This document shows, one piece after another, positions 25,501 to 36,229 of a stretch of 64,000 bases of DNA. Position 1 is the stretch's first letter. The number at the start of each line of letters is the position of its first letter. Location: assembly GCF_050436995.1 (NCBI RefSeq), contig NC_134770.1:746501-810500 (forward strand), written 5' to 3'. This DNA comes from Anticarsia gemmatalis (Eukaryota > Arthropoda > Insecta > Lepidoptera > Erebidae). Below the pieces are notes generated by a model. It worked only from the letters and a program-made list of their open reading frames with translations, was not told the origin of the DNA and ran no database searches. The translations under genes and the position numbers were made by a program.

Positions 25501-28500
25501 GTGGAAACCCTTCCCGTGTAAATCTAAAAAGTAGCCTATGTGTTATTCTGGGTCTTCGGCTACCTATATACCAAATTTCATCGTAATCGGTTCAGTAGTA
25601 TTTGCGTGAAAGAGTAACAAACATCCATACACAAACTATATTGATAATATTAGTATGAGCCTTTGGTATTTGACTGATTCTAGCACGAATAGTTACAAAT
25701 GTAAATCCCCTTAACCTAGTAAGAAGTAGAACAGCCATACGCCGTCTCCTGGCTAAATATCAGCTGGTAATTCTGGGGTGCGCTCGCCCAGGTTACCAGA
25801 TGGTATGAAGCCAGGGACGGCACGCACGATACCACATCTAGACCCATGTAAGTTCCATGTTAAATGTACGGCTGTGTGTGGTTTTTTTTTAAATGTAATT
25901 GTTGTTCTGTGTTGTCCGTTTTTTTGTTTTTTTATTTGAAGTGCAATTGCTTTTTGTTGTAATATTGAGCAGTTAAAAGAGTAATTGAATTGGAAACTTA
26001 GTCTCTGTACAAAGTTATTAAGTTACTCATTTCGATAGTTCGGCTAAGAATGGAGAATGTTACTAGGTATGCCAAATCGCTTTAAATTTCGACACAGTAT
26101 AGCCTGTGTGTATACATATAAACTAGTTTTTGTTTCAGTCAAAAATACCGAATAGTTTTGATTTTATAAGCATTCAAAGTTTCGAAAAATATCGAGTCCC
26201 GCTAACGGCCGCGTGAGTGGTTATGACGTCATACTACACTTGCGCCGCGCGGGCCGCGTCCCGCTTAGTATTAAGTTGCCAGCCGTTGTTGTAGGTGTAA
26301 TAACTTGCGCAGTATTTTGTTGTGTTTGCGTCCGCTAATTACATTTATAGTGTAGTAATAGTAAATATTATTCAATTAATAAAATGGATGAAGGATTTGA
26401 AAAAGGGCATTCGGATAATCTATACCTAAAATAGATGAAATTAATGGTTGCGCATTATTTATCAACAAATAGAGATTTTGTTGCCTCCGAATTCCTATTT
26501 ATTATTATAAATGCGAAAGTTTGTGAGAATGTATGCATGTATGTATGTACTATTTATTTATTTGTACTATTTACTCTGTACGTTAAGCGCAGTGGTTTAA
26601 GCGGTCACCTCGCCGCAATAACCGTAGCGCCGCGTATGGTGGGTTTGAATCCCATCCGGGACAAATCTTTGTGTGATGAGCACGAGTATTTGTTCTGGTT
26701 GTCAATTTATCTATATTGTCAATTTATCTATATATATTGAGAAGTATATGAGTTTGTTTAGCAATATTTATTATTTAATTTTAAATTTAATGTATGTATA
26801 TAAGTATGTATGTATATAGGTATGTATGTATATATGTATGTACGTATATATGTATGTACGTATGTATGGATGTTTGTTACTCTTTCACGCAAATATGACA
26901 GAACTGATTACGATGACATTTGGTATATAGGTAGCTGAAGGCCCAGAATAACACATAGGCTACTTACTATCCCAGAGTTCCCGAGGGATCGGGATTTACG
27001 CGGAAAGGGTTTCCATGGAGTCAAAGTCGCGGGTGGCCTCTAGTATATTAAACATATTTGTAATATCTATACTATAATATTAGAAAGCTGAAGAGTTTGT
27101 TTGTTTGAACGCGCTAATCTCAGGAACTATTGGTCCAATTTAAAAAAAACTTTACTAACTTTAGTGTTAGATAGAAAATTTATCGAGGAAGGCTATAGGC
27201 TATATATCATCACGCTACAATCAATAGAAGCATAGTACCAATAAAAATGTTACAAAAACGGGGAAAATTGACCCATTCTCTCTTATGTGACGCAAGCGAA
27301 GTTGCGCGAGTCAGCTAGTGTTAGTTAGATATTCACGATCTCGCATATTATAAAGAAACAATTTTTAATCGAAATAATCGCGTACTTATTGATTTTACGT
27401 TTCCTGCCACTGTAAATTCAATAAACTCGCGATCAATCCGGTTAGAAATTGTTTCATTATAAGATATAGTTAATTATTATTACTTATATACTTACCTACA
27501 TAAAATTTAATTACATTTAGGCACAACATATGATTTCCTAGTATTTGAATTGAACATTTTAAAAGTATTTAGGTATAATTTCAACGCACCGAGCGCGCGA
27601 CCGCAAGCAGACTGTGTGAGCCAGACTGAGCGTAGTGTAGAGTGACGTCACACCGTCCCCGAGAGCAAGCGTCGTGCGGTTACAACTTGTTTTACTTATA
27701 AATCGGAAACTAATTGACATATCGAAGTAATTCTTTCACTAGTATTTTTTATTTTTAACAAAGAATAAGGACAGCTACTAATCAAAATTTGGTAACATTC
27801 TCCATTTTTGTCAATTTAAAAAAGAAATAGTATTAGGATTCAATTGATCATGAATTGAAAATTTAGTTAATATTGCAGTAATAAGGTAGCGGGTTCGAAT
27901 CCCGCGTACTGTCGTATTGACATAATCTCCTAGTTAGCGTAATGGTATCATTGAGTGTACTTTTAAAGTCTAATGTTCTACAGGCAATAGGGCTTTAAGT
28001 AAAATAAAAAATATTGGTAGTATTTAGTCAAGTAGTTTATAAATTTCAGTAATATTCAGTAATGTGTCGTAGCATTCGTCAATCAAGACCGGCGCTTCCG
28101 CCTACTTCGGTTTAATCTCATTTGGTAACTGTGAGGTTTTCGAACGCAGCGGCCGCTGTCACCTGTCAAACTCAAATGACAGCTGTCAAAACTGACAGGT
28201 GTCACGATGACAGTGGCACGGGCCGCGCGACGCTCAGATTACCATATGGGGTTTGATTGAGGGTAACGGCTTTACATCGTGACGTCCTGTGTTTGAAACC
28301 ATTTTATTTTGCGCTTTTCGATTTATTTTTTGTGTTTTTTTTTAAGTTGAGATTTTTGATGTTGATCGTTTATTTAACCGACTACTTAAAAAGAGAAGGT
28401 TCTCATGTGAAATAAATATAACTCTCGTATTTTGAGAAATCATCAATTTATTATCAGTTATCGTAAATACTCATTTTATGTGACAATTAAAACAAGAAAT

Positions 28501-31500
28501 TCAATAATTAAACTGATTTACATTAAAAATCTCAACTATTGCATTATTTTTGCCACAAGCACCTTGCAAGTTGTCTTGCACACATTGTTTATGGTTAGCG
28601 TGTTATGTGAATGTTACTTTTTGTTTGTTCTATGGCAAAGTATTTTGGATATAACATCGAATTACTATCACAATTTTAGTAACGTCTTTGAATACACACC
28701 TTAGTTAAAATCACGAGTTAGACAGTATTTTCTGTGATTTACACGTATTGCCTTCAGTCTATACTTAATCTGTGTTCCTTGATTTGTTTGTTTGCAAACA
28801 CCCTCATATAAAACTTATTTAAAAGCGAGAGAGTTACTTAGATACAATTAGCCTAACCTTTCTTCCAACTATGTTAGAGTCGGCTTCCAGTGTCACCAGT
28901 AATTGTAACCAGTATTTTACATGGAGTGACTGCCTATCGGACCTCCTCAACCCAGTTACCTAGGTTATAACACGATACCCTTCGATAAGACTGGTTGTCA
29001 GACTTTCAGTCTTCTGACTACCGTTAATGACTGTCAAAGATCTTCGAAAATGACAGCTGGGATCCACAATTTAACGTGCCTTCCGAAACACGGAGGAACT
29101 GGATATGTGTTAGATGGTCACCCGTCCACAGAACAACCTCGGCAAGCGTAGCTTAACCTTAGAGATCGATCCGCGCGGCTATCGTTAGCTAAGCCAGGAG
29201 CTCCTCTTAAGTGACACAAAATATCCAAAATAATTTGCCTTTTTGATTTGAATGTTCCCATGGTAGAAGAGTAGCGTAGAAGACTGCATAAATGCGGCAT
29301 TGCTTCTGAGTATTACTTCAGGTACTGGTGGAATTAAGAAAAGTGGGGACGAAGGACGCTCACACTTGACCGAAAGATATTTTATGAAAGAAACTTTTGA
29401 TTCACTAACTGAGAGACCAGTCTCGATTTGATGAATGGATATCATCGGTGTTTGTCCTGTCTGAAGACAGTGTATTATTATTTTACTATAATTATATCGT
29501 TAAAGTAATTTATTATTAGTCTATTTTAACATGTTTTAATGTATTTGTTCTGTACAAAAAAGAAAAGGATATATTAAAACTTTTTTAGACAAATTGTAAG
29601 TTACTTGACTGATATAATAATTTCAGTACATATATTGGTAACCTTATTCTTAAACATGCCCAAAGTACTTTATTAAAGCCTAAAATACAGTACCAAGACG
29701 CTTTATTGAAGATGTTCAATTTGGGAAACATTTGACTTTAAGTCAACAAGAGTCAAAATGTTGTTGGGAAACTTAGACTAGTCACATCTTTACCTCATTA
29801 GTCATTTACCAATGAGTGCCTAGTGAATCAAAAGCTATAAAGTTAGATATAAAAGTGTTACAAGTGGCTGAGCGTCAGTCGCCCCCCTGCCCAGTGACTG
29901 AATAATACTTTGAAGTCGTGCGCGCGACTCCACGTGCGACTGTCGAAGATGTTCGCTGCATGGTAAGAGTAGAATATAGTGATTTTATCTGTTTTTATAT
30001 ACTTTAAAGGAAAGGAAATCCATTAGTACTGCTGTGAAATGATATGTTTTGATGATTTGTCTTTATAGGACTATATAGTTGCTAATTTTGCTTTTGGAAT
30101 AATTATACATGAATAAGGTTGTGACTGATAGATTTCTTTTCCACTAGTATTTTTATGATTTATACCTGTTGAATAACTGAACAATTTTGTGTATACTAGA
30201 TATGTTTTCTTTTCTATACTATTATATACAAAATTGATTGTACTTTTTATGAAACATTGTACTATGTAAAGACGGATATATTTCTGGATCATACCCGAGT
30301 ACATACTAATACTTATCGTCTTGTTATAAAGGCATACAGGCTGTCTTTCTTTCAATACCCTTCATAACCACAACTCAAATTAACTGTAACCTCATATGAT
30401 GTCAGTGAGGACTCTTCAGACGTCAGTGGCTGCAGCCGAGGAGCGCTACTACAACGCGATCTCCAACCAGCAGGACAAGGTTGACAAGAACCTGGTGAAG
30501 AACCTCGTCATCAATTATGTGATGACAGGCGCTGGCAACCAGACTAACCGGTGAGAGGACATTTTTTGTCATTTAATTTTATTGACTGCTGTAAGTCCGT
30601 ATTTAGGGTGTTTCGAGTTTAAATCACGGGTCGGTCAAAGTAATTTCGTGTTTTTTAGATTGCTTTCAAAATATTTTGAATGCCTGCCTTGTTTGTATAT
30701 TTCGAAAATAGGCTTGTCCCCTATTTTCTAAATATACAGGGATATTCTTTGCATTAAAATTGTGAAACATGAATAGTTTGTAAGCCAATTATTTATCAAC
30801 ACCAATTGTGAATTACCTAAAGCAGTTTGAAATCACTATGATAAATTAGATTTTATAGGTAGTTTTTATGTTTCTGCATCAAACATTCTTTTACATTAAG
30901 TCTCAACCGAAAACACTTACCCATTGACTAAGTCCAGCTAATCAGTACTATGACCCAGCAATTTCAAACCACTTTCTCATTCCCAGGACCCAGGTACTCC
31001 GCGTGCTCTCCACAGTGCTAGACTTCAACCAGCAGGAGTGCGAGCGTCTCGGCCTGGCGCGGTCTACCACCACGCCGGACAGTCTCGCGGCCGAGTTCGT
31101 CAAGTTCCTGCAGAACGAGTCGCGGCCACGAGCGCCTCTGCCCAATATGATGAACCTTGCACAAACCAGTCGCAGTACCACGCCTAGTTCGAGGAAGAAT
31201 TCTACTATAGGTAAGTATTTTTTCAATATTTTTAGAGAGAGACTATGAAAGCTTATTTTAGCTGTCTTCGTTGCGCTGTGGTTAAGTTCTATGCCATGCT
31301 ACTGGGTCGAAAGTTATCATGGGTCACGATTCCCATGAAACTATTAACTTGTATCACACAAATCGTTGTTTTAATTTAGTGTAAAAGTCCCTGTGACACA
31401 AGAGCAATTTAATAGCCCAGGAAATTTAAACAAGAATGTGATTTTGATTACTTTATATATTACTAACATTATTTTTGTTTTCCTTTATTTGAAACGACTG

Positions 31501-31868
31501 CTAGAACGGTAAATAGCAAAAAAATGGAACGGGCAAACGGAAATCTGTCTAATCAACCTTTTATACGGGTTTTTTTCAAGCTGTTCCCTAGATATTTAGT
31601 TATTTGATACAATTATTAAAAAACTAACTCTTTATTTGCAGGACCACCACCCACGCAGTCAACCAAATCCGGTCACAGCCGCAACCCATCAACCGGTTCC
31701 AACAACCTCTTATTCTCCAACATAGACACTTTAGACACCGCCTCTCAGCGATCTCGAGACTCAGACCGAACTGACCCGAGAGTAGTGTCACCTAGTCTCG
31801 ACACTGGAGTTAACCAAACTAGAAACACAGAGGGCGCTATACTCAAATCTGTATTAAAAGATATGTGA
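19373..31868 (+). CDS. Trip11: Golgin GMAP-210 / TRIP11 orthologue (3' seven coding exons)
   Basis: Long coiled-coil golgin of the cis-Golgi, which in animals tethers small vesicles and helps cilium and secretory traffic. Exons: 19373-22540, 22955-23139, 23426-23589, 24159-24362, 30406-30550, 30987-31210, 31642-31868. All junctions are GT/AG and in frame, giving 1438 residues plus stop. Residues 1 to about 1260 are heptad-rich coiled coil. About 1264-1312 is a GRAB domain (KVDKNLVKNLVINYV, then QVLRVLSTVLDF), which in the family binds Arf1. The tail keeps two family hallmarks, EFVKFLQNES (1325-1334) and AILKSVLKDM at the very end. Human TRIP11 is about 1980 residues; the N-terminal part with its curvature-sensing ALPS motif is missing here and must lie further upstream. 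The identity rests on the C-terminal domain order and is strong; the exact 5' end is unknown. Confidence 0.92.
22541..22954 (+). other. Trip11 visible intron 1
   Basis: GTAAAT to TTCTATCAG, 414 bp, AT-rich, with no repeat recognised. Confidence 0.8.
22955..23139 (+). CDS. Trip11: Trip11 visible exon 2, coiled coil
   Basis: 185 bp encoding LSEQMQNSERELERLRRHLV and on to TVYTSNR. GC-rich compared with exon 1. Phase 0 in, two bases over at the AG|GTAAGG donor. Confidence 0.9.
23426..23589 (+). CDS. Trip11: Trip11 visible exon 3, coiled coil
   Basis: 164 bp after TACTTTCAG, encoding SIRANQEVETLRNQIKLIEK and ending VVLEQFQL before G|GTGAGT. Heptads continue across both junctions, which supports the joins. 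Confidence 0.9.
23590..24158 (+). other. Trip11 visible intron 3
   Basis: 569 bp, GTGAGT to GACCACAG. 23990-24060 resembles part of SINE family E (TGTTTTCTTTCACCG, then GGTTGAACCC), degraded. Confidence 0.6.
24159..24362 (+). CDS. Trip11: Trip11 visible exon 4, coiled coil
   Basis: 204 bp encoding DKERDIHAATEKIRNKMEEL and ending AQINDLKEQ with one base over at G|GTAAGA. It joins directly, in phase, to the exon at 30406, giving LKEQVRTLQTSVAAAEERYY. Confidence 0.9.
24485..24728 (-). repeat. 5S rRNA-derived SINE type I, copy 2
   Basis: The minus strand carries the 5S-like head GTTAAGCAACTCTAAGCGCG and AAATGGGTGACCACAT, then the family tail ending CTGGGTTCACCAATAACC. More diverged than the copies at 6537 and 50178. 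Confidence 0.7.
25473..25658 (+). repeat. Interspersed repeat family C, copy 2
   Basis: Starts CTAGAGGCCGCCCGCGACTT and ends TTGATAATATTAGTATGAG, with the family core CATCGTAATCGGTTCAGTAG. Full-length for the repeated unit. Confidence 0.7.
25764..25799. repeat. Strong short hairpin
   Basis: CTGGTAA then CTGGG pairs with CCCAG then TTACCAG around a 9-base GC-rich loop: 12 paired bases with one small internal loop. It sits in a GC-rich patch (25730-25860) of unknown origin inside the intron. Confidence 0.5.
26501..27044 (-). repeat. Interspersed repeat family C, copy 3, expanded
   Basis: Minus-strand copy from CTAGAGGCCACCCGCGACTT to TATAATAATAAATAGG-like ends. Its internal TATG-type microsatellite has grown (26783-26870), and a tRNA-SINE (about 26575-26760) is inserted in it. 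Confidence 0.7.
26575..26760 (+). repeat. tRNA-derived SINE family D, copy 1
   Basis: Head AGCGCAGTGGTTTAAGCGGT (A box) and GTGGGTTTGAATCCCATCC (B box), then GTGTGATGAGCACGAGTATT. Related copies on the minus strand lie at 48848-49080 and 54213-54470. Confidence 0.8.
27066..27318 (-). repeat. Interspersed repeat family B, copy 2
   Basis: Reads in reverse relative to copy 1: starts with the tail ATCTATACTATAATATTAG and GTTTGTTTGAACGCGCTAAT, and ends AAGTTGCGCGAGTCAGCTAG. Confidence 0.7.
28149..28240. promoter_or_regulatory. Cluster of TGACAG/CTGTCA palindromes
   Basis: Within 60 bp are TGTCACCTGTCA (28157-28168), TGACAGCTGTCA (28177-28188), TGACAGGTGTCA (28193-28204) and another TGACAG. This is the paired-site form bound by TALE homeodomain proteins (TGIF, Meis/homothorax). 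GC-rich arms GCGGCCGC and GGGCCGCGC flank it, so an old fold-back repeat is the alternative. Confidence 0.4.
28852..29212 (-). repeat. 5S rRNA-derived SINE type II, copy 1
   Basis: The minus strand starts GCTTAGCTAACGATAGCCGC. It then shows a 5S C-box-like segment (GGACGGGTGACC) and a long body ending at GAAGCCGACTCTAACATAGT and AAGAAAGG. The same body and tail recur at 36585-37075 and 60785-60930. Confidence 0.65.
29848..29962 (+). promoter_or_regulatory. TATA plus initiator core promoter with short first exon
   Basis: TATAAAAG at 29848-29855 lies 29 bp before the A of a TCAGTC initiator (29875-29880), the ideal spacing for an insect core promoter. About 70 bp further, ATG at 29949 in good context opens MFAA and runs into a strong donor TG|GTAAGAG. 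The golgin intron thus appears to hold the start of another transcript. Joined to an AG two codons inside the next golgin exon (at 30410), it would stay in the GRAB frame; joined to 30406 it would not. It could also be a relic of another gene. Confidence 0.5.
30406..30550 (+). CDS. Trip11: Trip11 visible exon 5, start of GRAB domain
   Basis: 145 bp encoding RTLQTSVAAAEERYYNAISN, then DKVDKNLVKNLVINYVMTG. The DKN-L-VKNL-I-Y pattern matches the first GRAB helix of vertebrate TRIP11. Two bases over at CG|GTGAGA. Confidence 0.9.
30987..31210 (+). CDS. Trip11: Trip11 visible exon 6, GRAB domain end and FVKFL motif
   Basis: 224 bp after CATTCCCAG. It encodes TQVLRVLSTVLDFNQQECER (second GRAB helix) and then EFVKFLQNESRPRAPLP, a motif conserved just after GRAB in TRIP11. 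Serine/threonine-rich end (SRSTTPSSRKNSTI). Confidence 0.92.
31211..31641 (+). other. Trip11 visible intron 6 with old SINE
   Basis: 431 bp, GTAAGT to TTTGCAG. 31255-31430 is a degraded plus-strand copy of SINE family A (TTCGTTGCGCTGTGGTTAAG, later CTGTGACACAAGAGCAATTT). Confidence 0.7.
31642..31868 (+). CDS. Trip11: Trip11 terminal exon
   Basis: 227 bp encoding a polar, serine-rich tail and the conserved end GAILKSVLKDM followed by TGA at 31866-31868. The final LK-(S/D)-(V/L)-LK motif is shared with the end of vertebrate TRIP11. Confidence 0.92.
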
Positions 31869-31895
31869 CTGTAATTGTATATTTTTCGTTGAAAT

Positions 31896-31901
31896 AATAA
31901 A
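31896..31901 (+). terminator. Poly(A) signal of Trip11
   Basis: AATAAA 28 bp after the stop codon, followed by a T/G-rich stretch (ATTTTTGTTTTGGG). It implies a very short 3' UTR. Confidence 0.7.
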
Positions 31902-34900
31902 AATGGTAATATTTTTGTTTTGGGTTATTTTTTTTGTAGATTTGTGAACATTGTTCTGTAGTATGTTATAACCAAGTTAACAAATATGAAGAAGACAATC
32001 TAATACGGATTTTTTGGCGTGAATTTTCGACTATTTTCATTAAATTTGGTTTAGCCGGGAAGTCGGGTTAAGAAACAGACATTACTTAACTAATATTTTA
32101 TGGTCTGGCTTTATTAACCGCCACTAAGTTTGTAGGATACCCTTTTGAGGGATGGTTTATTTTACTTCTATTATGTGACCGTTTAGGGTTGAAACTTTGC
32201 ACAAATATCTTTATATACTATGGTTATAATATAGTATTGAATGGTGTGTAGACTATCAAGCAACTAAGTTAAAAACTACGAACTGCAAACCGCGACTGCA
32301 AACTGAGTTAATATAAAAATAATTAAATATAAATTTAAACTAGATATAAATATAATAGAAAATTATATAGATCAAACATCTTACGTGCAGTTTGCAGTTA
32401 CGACTGCAGTTTGCAGTTGGGTCAACCATTTTATATTGCCATAAAATAATCCGAACATTTTTTAAAATATTAAAATTTTCCTAAAAAATAATAGCTTGTA
32501 TGTAATTCTGTCTACCCTCCTGAGGCAGTACTAGCGTGATTATGAATGTGATTTTATAAATATACTCATAAACTTTATTTATTAATTTCAATCATCAAAA
32601 AATACAAATTAATTGCATTTTTTCATTAAATTTTATGTATCAATAGTCGAAATGTAAAATGTCTTTTTATAAAATTTCCTACTTAAAGTGTAATAATGTC
32701 TGAATGTTTATATAAAATAAATCACCAGTTTTACTACTTCTGGATAAACTATCTAATAGATAAAACTATATTTAAATACTAACTGATACGCTTGACTTGT
32801 ACCCATACAATGTTAAAGTCTCCTATTTAAGGCCTTTAGGGGTTGATTAGAAAAAATACTTGTTTTTCCAATCCCAGGTCTTCAACTTACTCTATGCAAA
32901 ATTTCATCAAAATCGTTTCAGCAGTTTTAGCTGTGAATGCGAACTAGACAGTTATGTATTTATAATATTAGTTGAAATGTAGAAATTCTACTTTAAACAG
33001 ATATTTATCCAGAGGTAATGAAACTGATTGTAAATATCCAAAAAATAAAATAGTAAGTACCTGTTAAATATAAATTATAATTTTATTACGAACTGTAGAT
33101 TTCAAGTGCCGATTTTCATTATCATAATATTATTTGAAGGTTTTTCAACCGAAAACCTATCGAAACGTTAAATTGCTGAATAGAATATTATGGAGACAAA
33201 GAGCTCTTCACAATCTTTTATTATTTTATTATTGTGTAACAAGATTTTGAAATAGCCATAAATAATCCACTTGAAAAATGTGGTTTAATGTCATAATTAA
33301 CAATATTATAGAATTTAAGTCCATTCAAAGTTATTACGAAACTTTATTTATCGAGCTTAAAGTATACATGGATTTTACCAACCTGTACTTGGCCAGTGTG
33401 GTGGACTCAAAGCCCTTTCACATGCGATGAGAAAACCTTTGTTCAGTTATTTTCGCAGTATGAGTTCAATGTGTTCCAAATCATAGATTTCTTGCGTCCA
33501 CCATACCATCACGGCAATATAGACCTTATATACATAATGTAACAACTATTATTACATATTCGAATATATTATATATTCGAACCTCTTGAAAAAGAGAACA
33601 CAAGTTCCTAGTTTTATGAGTCTTAAAGAAAAAAAAAATGAAAAAAAAAATATTTGTAAAACAAGTTAACATTTTTACAATATTCATGAATGGAGTCTCC
33701 TTTTAAGCAAGTAATGCTTGTGTTAGGAGAAACCACTCTTTCGTAGCAAAACAAAAGAAGAAAAGAAGTAAAGATTATAGATATATTAAAGAAGTTTTGA
33801 TTTCAAATAAGTAAAGAGAAGATAATTAAGAAGAAGATAAATAAAGTTTCTTAATAATAATTTGTGTATTCTTCATAATATTAATATTTGTTAAAATCAT
33901 TGTAATATACGCATTTATGATTTTGCTTGAAACATCTACTTTAATTTCATTAGTTTTAACTGTATAGATATTTGTTTTGGTGCCTTATTATATTTTAGCT
34001 GATGACCGGGATAATTCAATTTAATTTCTGGCAACACTTACTTTAATAGAATACAAAGGTGTTGCAAACTTTTTCTCCACAATTTTCTTTTGGAGTTTTC
34101 AAAATAGCTACGTGCTTTTTAGGTCCTGTTCAGATTTAATAAATGATCCTATATGCAGTCGTAAAAGGGTTTCTTTTAATTAAATAATTTGTCTATGTAT
34201 TGTACATTAGGTAGTGGGCTAATTTTGGGTAATAAGTAAATAAGAATGTTAATTGAATCCAAAAAAGGTTTAATTTAAAAAAAAAATCACTTCCAATAGT
34301 TAATTTTATTATTGAATGAAAAACTCAACATAAAAAAATATTATATTAGCATTTTTATAAATGTTGAATCCTAGGTTTTTCAGCTATAAAATAATTATAT
34401 TAAGTTGTATAGAATTTGTACATTATGTAATTATATATAATTCTTATGTTCAATAAATAATAATAATGAAATATCAAATTATTTGTATTAATAAATATAC
34501 CTACGTCATAATATAATATATCCAAATATCTTCCTACTCTTTCTAATGCCTATTGAAAGAAAGAGATGCAATATAATCTATAGTTTAAATGGTTATGTAC
34601 AAATATATAGTGAAATAATGCTTTTTATTGATATGAATTTCGTTTTAAATAATTATATAGTCCAACAACTTGGCAGAGCGCCTTGTATGCAAGGTTCGCG
34701 GTTGTTGGAGGTATACATAATACGAAAGGAGATCATCCATTTTGGGACATTTTTTTAAAGTGCTGGCCAACAAAAATGTAGCATATATCATGAGAGCTAC
34801 TCATTTAGAGCAATAGTTAATATGGCACAAAACCTGTAGGATCACTTTAAACCGAGTTATACAAGTTTGAAGATTTTTAAACATTTTTCATTCCTGAAAG

Positions 34901-35987
34901 TGCTGTGATACATAAATTTAAAACCATTTTTTTGGGTTAATTGGCACTTTAACAAAAGGCCCAAGAATGTATGGAACTTGAATGATCTTCTTTAGATCAT
35001 TAGTGACCCGCACACCTATGCAGCTGACGGTGACAAGTTAGATAGCTCCTTTATTTTGGAAATACACAGAATTATTCATTATAATCTAGGTAAATCGTGC
35101 ATAACAAGACTCTATACTAAGTTGTTGGACAATGGTACCTATGATATTTTTTTTTTGTATTCTTAAGTAATTAAAGAGCAATATACGAGAGACTATGTAC
35201 TATCAAAGTATCAGAAATTGTGTAAAAAATTATGCTTTTTTGGTTATTTTTCAAAAACAATAAAGTTAGGTAATGTTAAGAAGCTCTTTTCTATGAAAAC
35301 ACTTTTATATTTCGTTATAGGGTTAAATGTCACTGACCAAGCAATAATTACTTTTCTATAGAAGATAAGGATGAATCGCACGGCTAAACTTGTAGTCCAA
35401 ACTAGTAAACCAATCGACAAAACGAAAATAAAATCATTGGTTACGAATATCTACAACTAAAATTAGTTAAAGACTTATAAAGATTATCATGACTAAAATA
35501 ATACAAGTATAGTTTGTAGATTATTTTCTTCGAAATGACAAATGTTGCCTATAATCTAAACATTACACAGACCTTTTTTACCATTTTTTCCTTGGTTTGT
35601 TTAAAGTATCGTTACAAGTTACCCTGGTTATCAAAGCTTATCTGAAGATATCTTATTAAAATCAATGTTTAATAAGATTTAACCCTAAAATATACTAAAT
35701 GGTAAAATACTGACACTTTTGTACTTTGCTGTCCATACTTAGTGTAATTGTACATTTTATTAATAATTACTATTACTATAGCGCTCCTACGCTTGCGGCG
35801 TAGGTAGTGATTGTATTAACAATGTGGTAAATAAATGAATGATTGAAGTTATAAATGTGCTTTTAATTATGAAAATATGAAGTTATTGTTGACCTTTTCA
35901 GGGCGAGCGTAATTTCTTATAACAACTTACTAAGAAGTAGTTTTACAAACATACAAAGGTCACTACAACAAATCAGACTTGAAACAC
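31902..35987. other. Intergenic, AT-rich, hairpins and repeat scraps
   Basis: No supported gene. Noted inside: a fold-back around AACTGCAAAC/GTTTGCAGTT (32281-32420), a LINE-end scrap near 32860-32975 (AAAATTTCATCAAAATCGTT), a family E scrap near 33385-33440, and a double-stem hairpin at 34662-34708. The rest is very AT-rich. Confidence 0.5.
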
Positions 35988-36229
35988 TTGACTACCAGTC
36001 AAATCAGCTACTCTTTATGAAATGTCAAAAACACGTTATAATATAGAAATATGGCCTAGTGACGTCACCGCGTCTTATTTTCGTTGGTATCAAATGAGTG
36101 CCAAATAAAATGTTTCAGTCTGCAATAATTACAATTTCAACATTATTTACGAAAAATTCATTTTGGATTTTAATCTTTTAACCTTTTTTGTTTAATTTTT
36201 ACATTTTCGATAACCCAGTCAACTTCCTA
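35988..36229. mobile_element. TIR MITE with CRE site, copy 1
   Basis: Shares ACCAGTCAAATCAGCTACTC and a TAGTGACGTCAC core with 40323-40474. It ends in AACCCAGTCAACTTCC, the inverted counterpart of its start. Longer than copy 2 by an internal segment. Confidence 0.6.

Larger units (their letters stand above)
26049..27806. mobile_element. Old TIR DNA transposon, interrupted by later insertions
   Basis: AATGGAGAATGTTAC at 26049-26063 is matched inverted by GTAACATTCTCCATT at 27792-27806. Inner subterminal regions are both GC-rich and carry a TGACGTCA site (near 26225 and 27642) in mirrored context. A 16-codon frame near 26384 (MDEGFEKGHSDN) might be a transposase start. Family C, a tRNA-SINE and family B lie inside it, so it is the oldest layer. 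Superfamily and target duplication not resolved. Confidence 0.5.
24363..30405 (+). other. Trip11 visible intron 4, 6 kb, transposon-rich
   Basis: Runs from GTAAGA to a TGATGTCAG acceptor. It holds a 5S-derived SINE, an old TIR element with nested LINE ends and a tRNA-SINE, a second 5S-type SINE, a cluster of TGACAG palindromes, and a TATA/initiator pair. No further golgin exon is needed: the flanking exons join in phase. An extra phase-1 exon cannot be fully excluded. Confidence 0.7.

Noticed and set aside
27885..27965. Possible tRNA, even a permuted one
   Set aside because: A perfect T-arm-like stem (GCGGGTTCGAATCCCGC) precedes an A-box-like TAGCGTAATGG, but the acceptor halves do not pair. 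More likely SINE debris.
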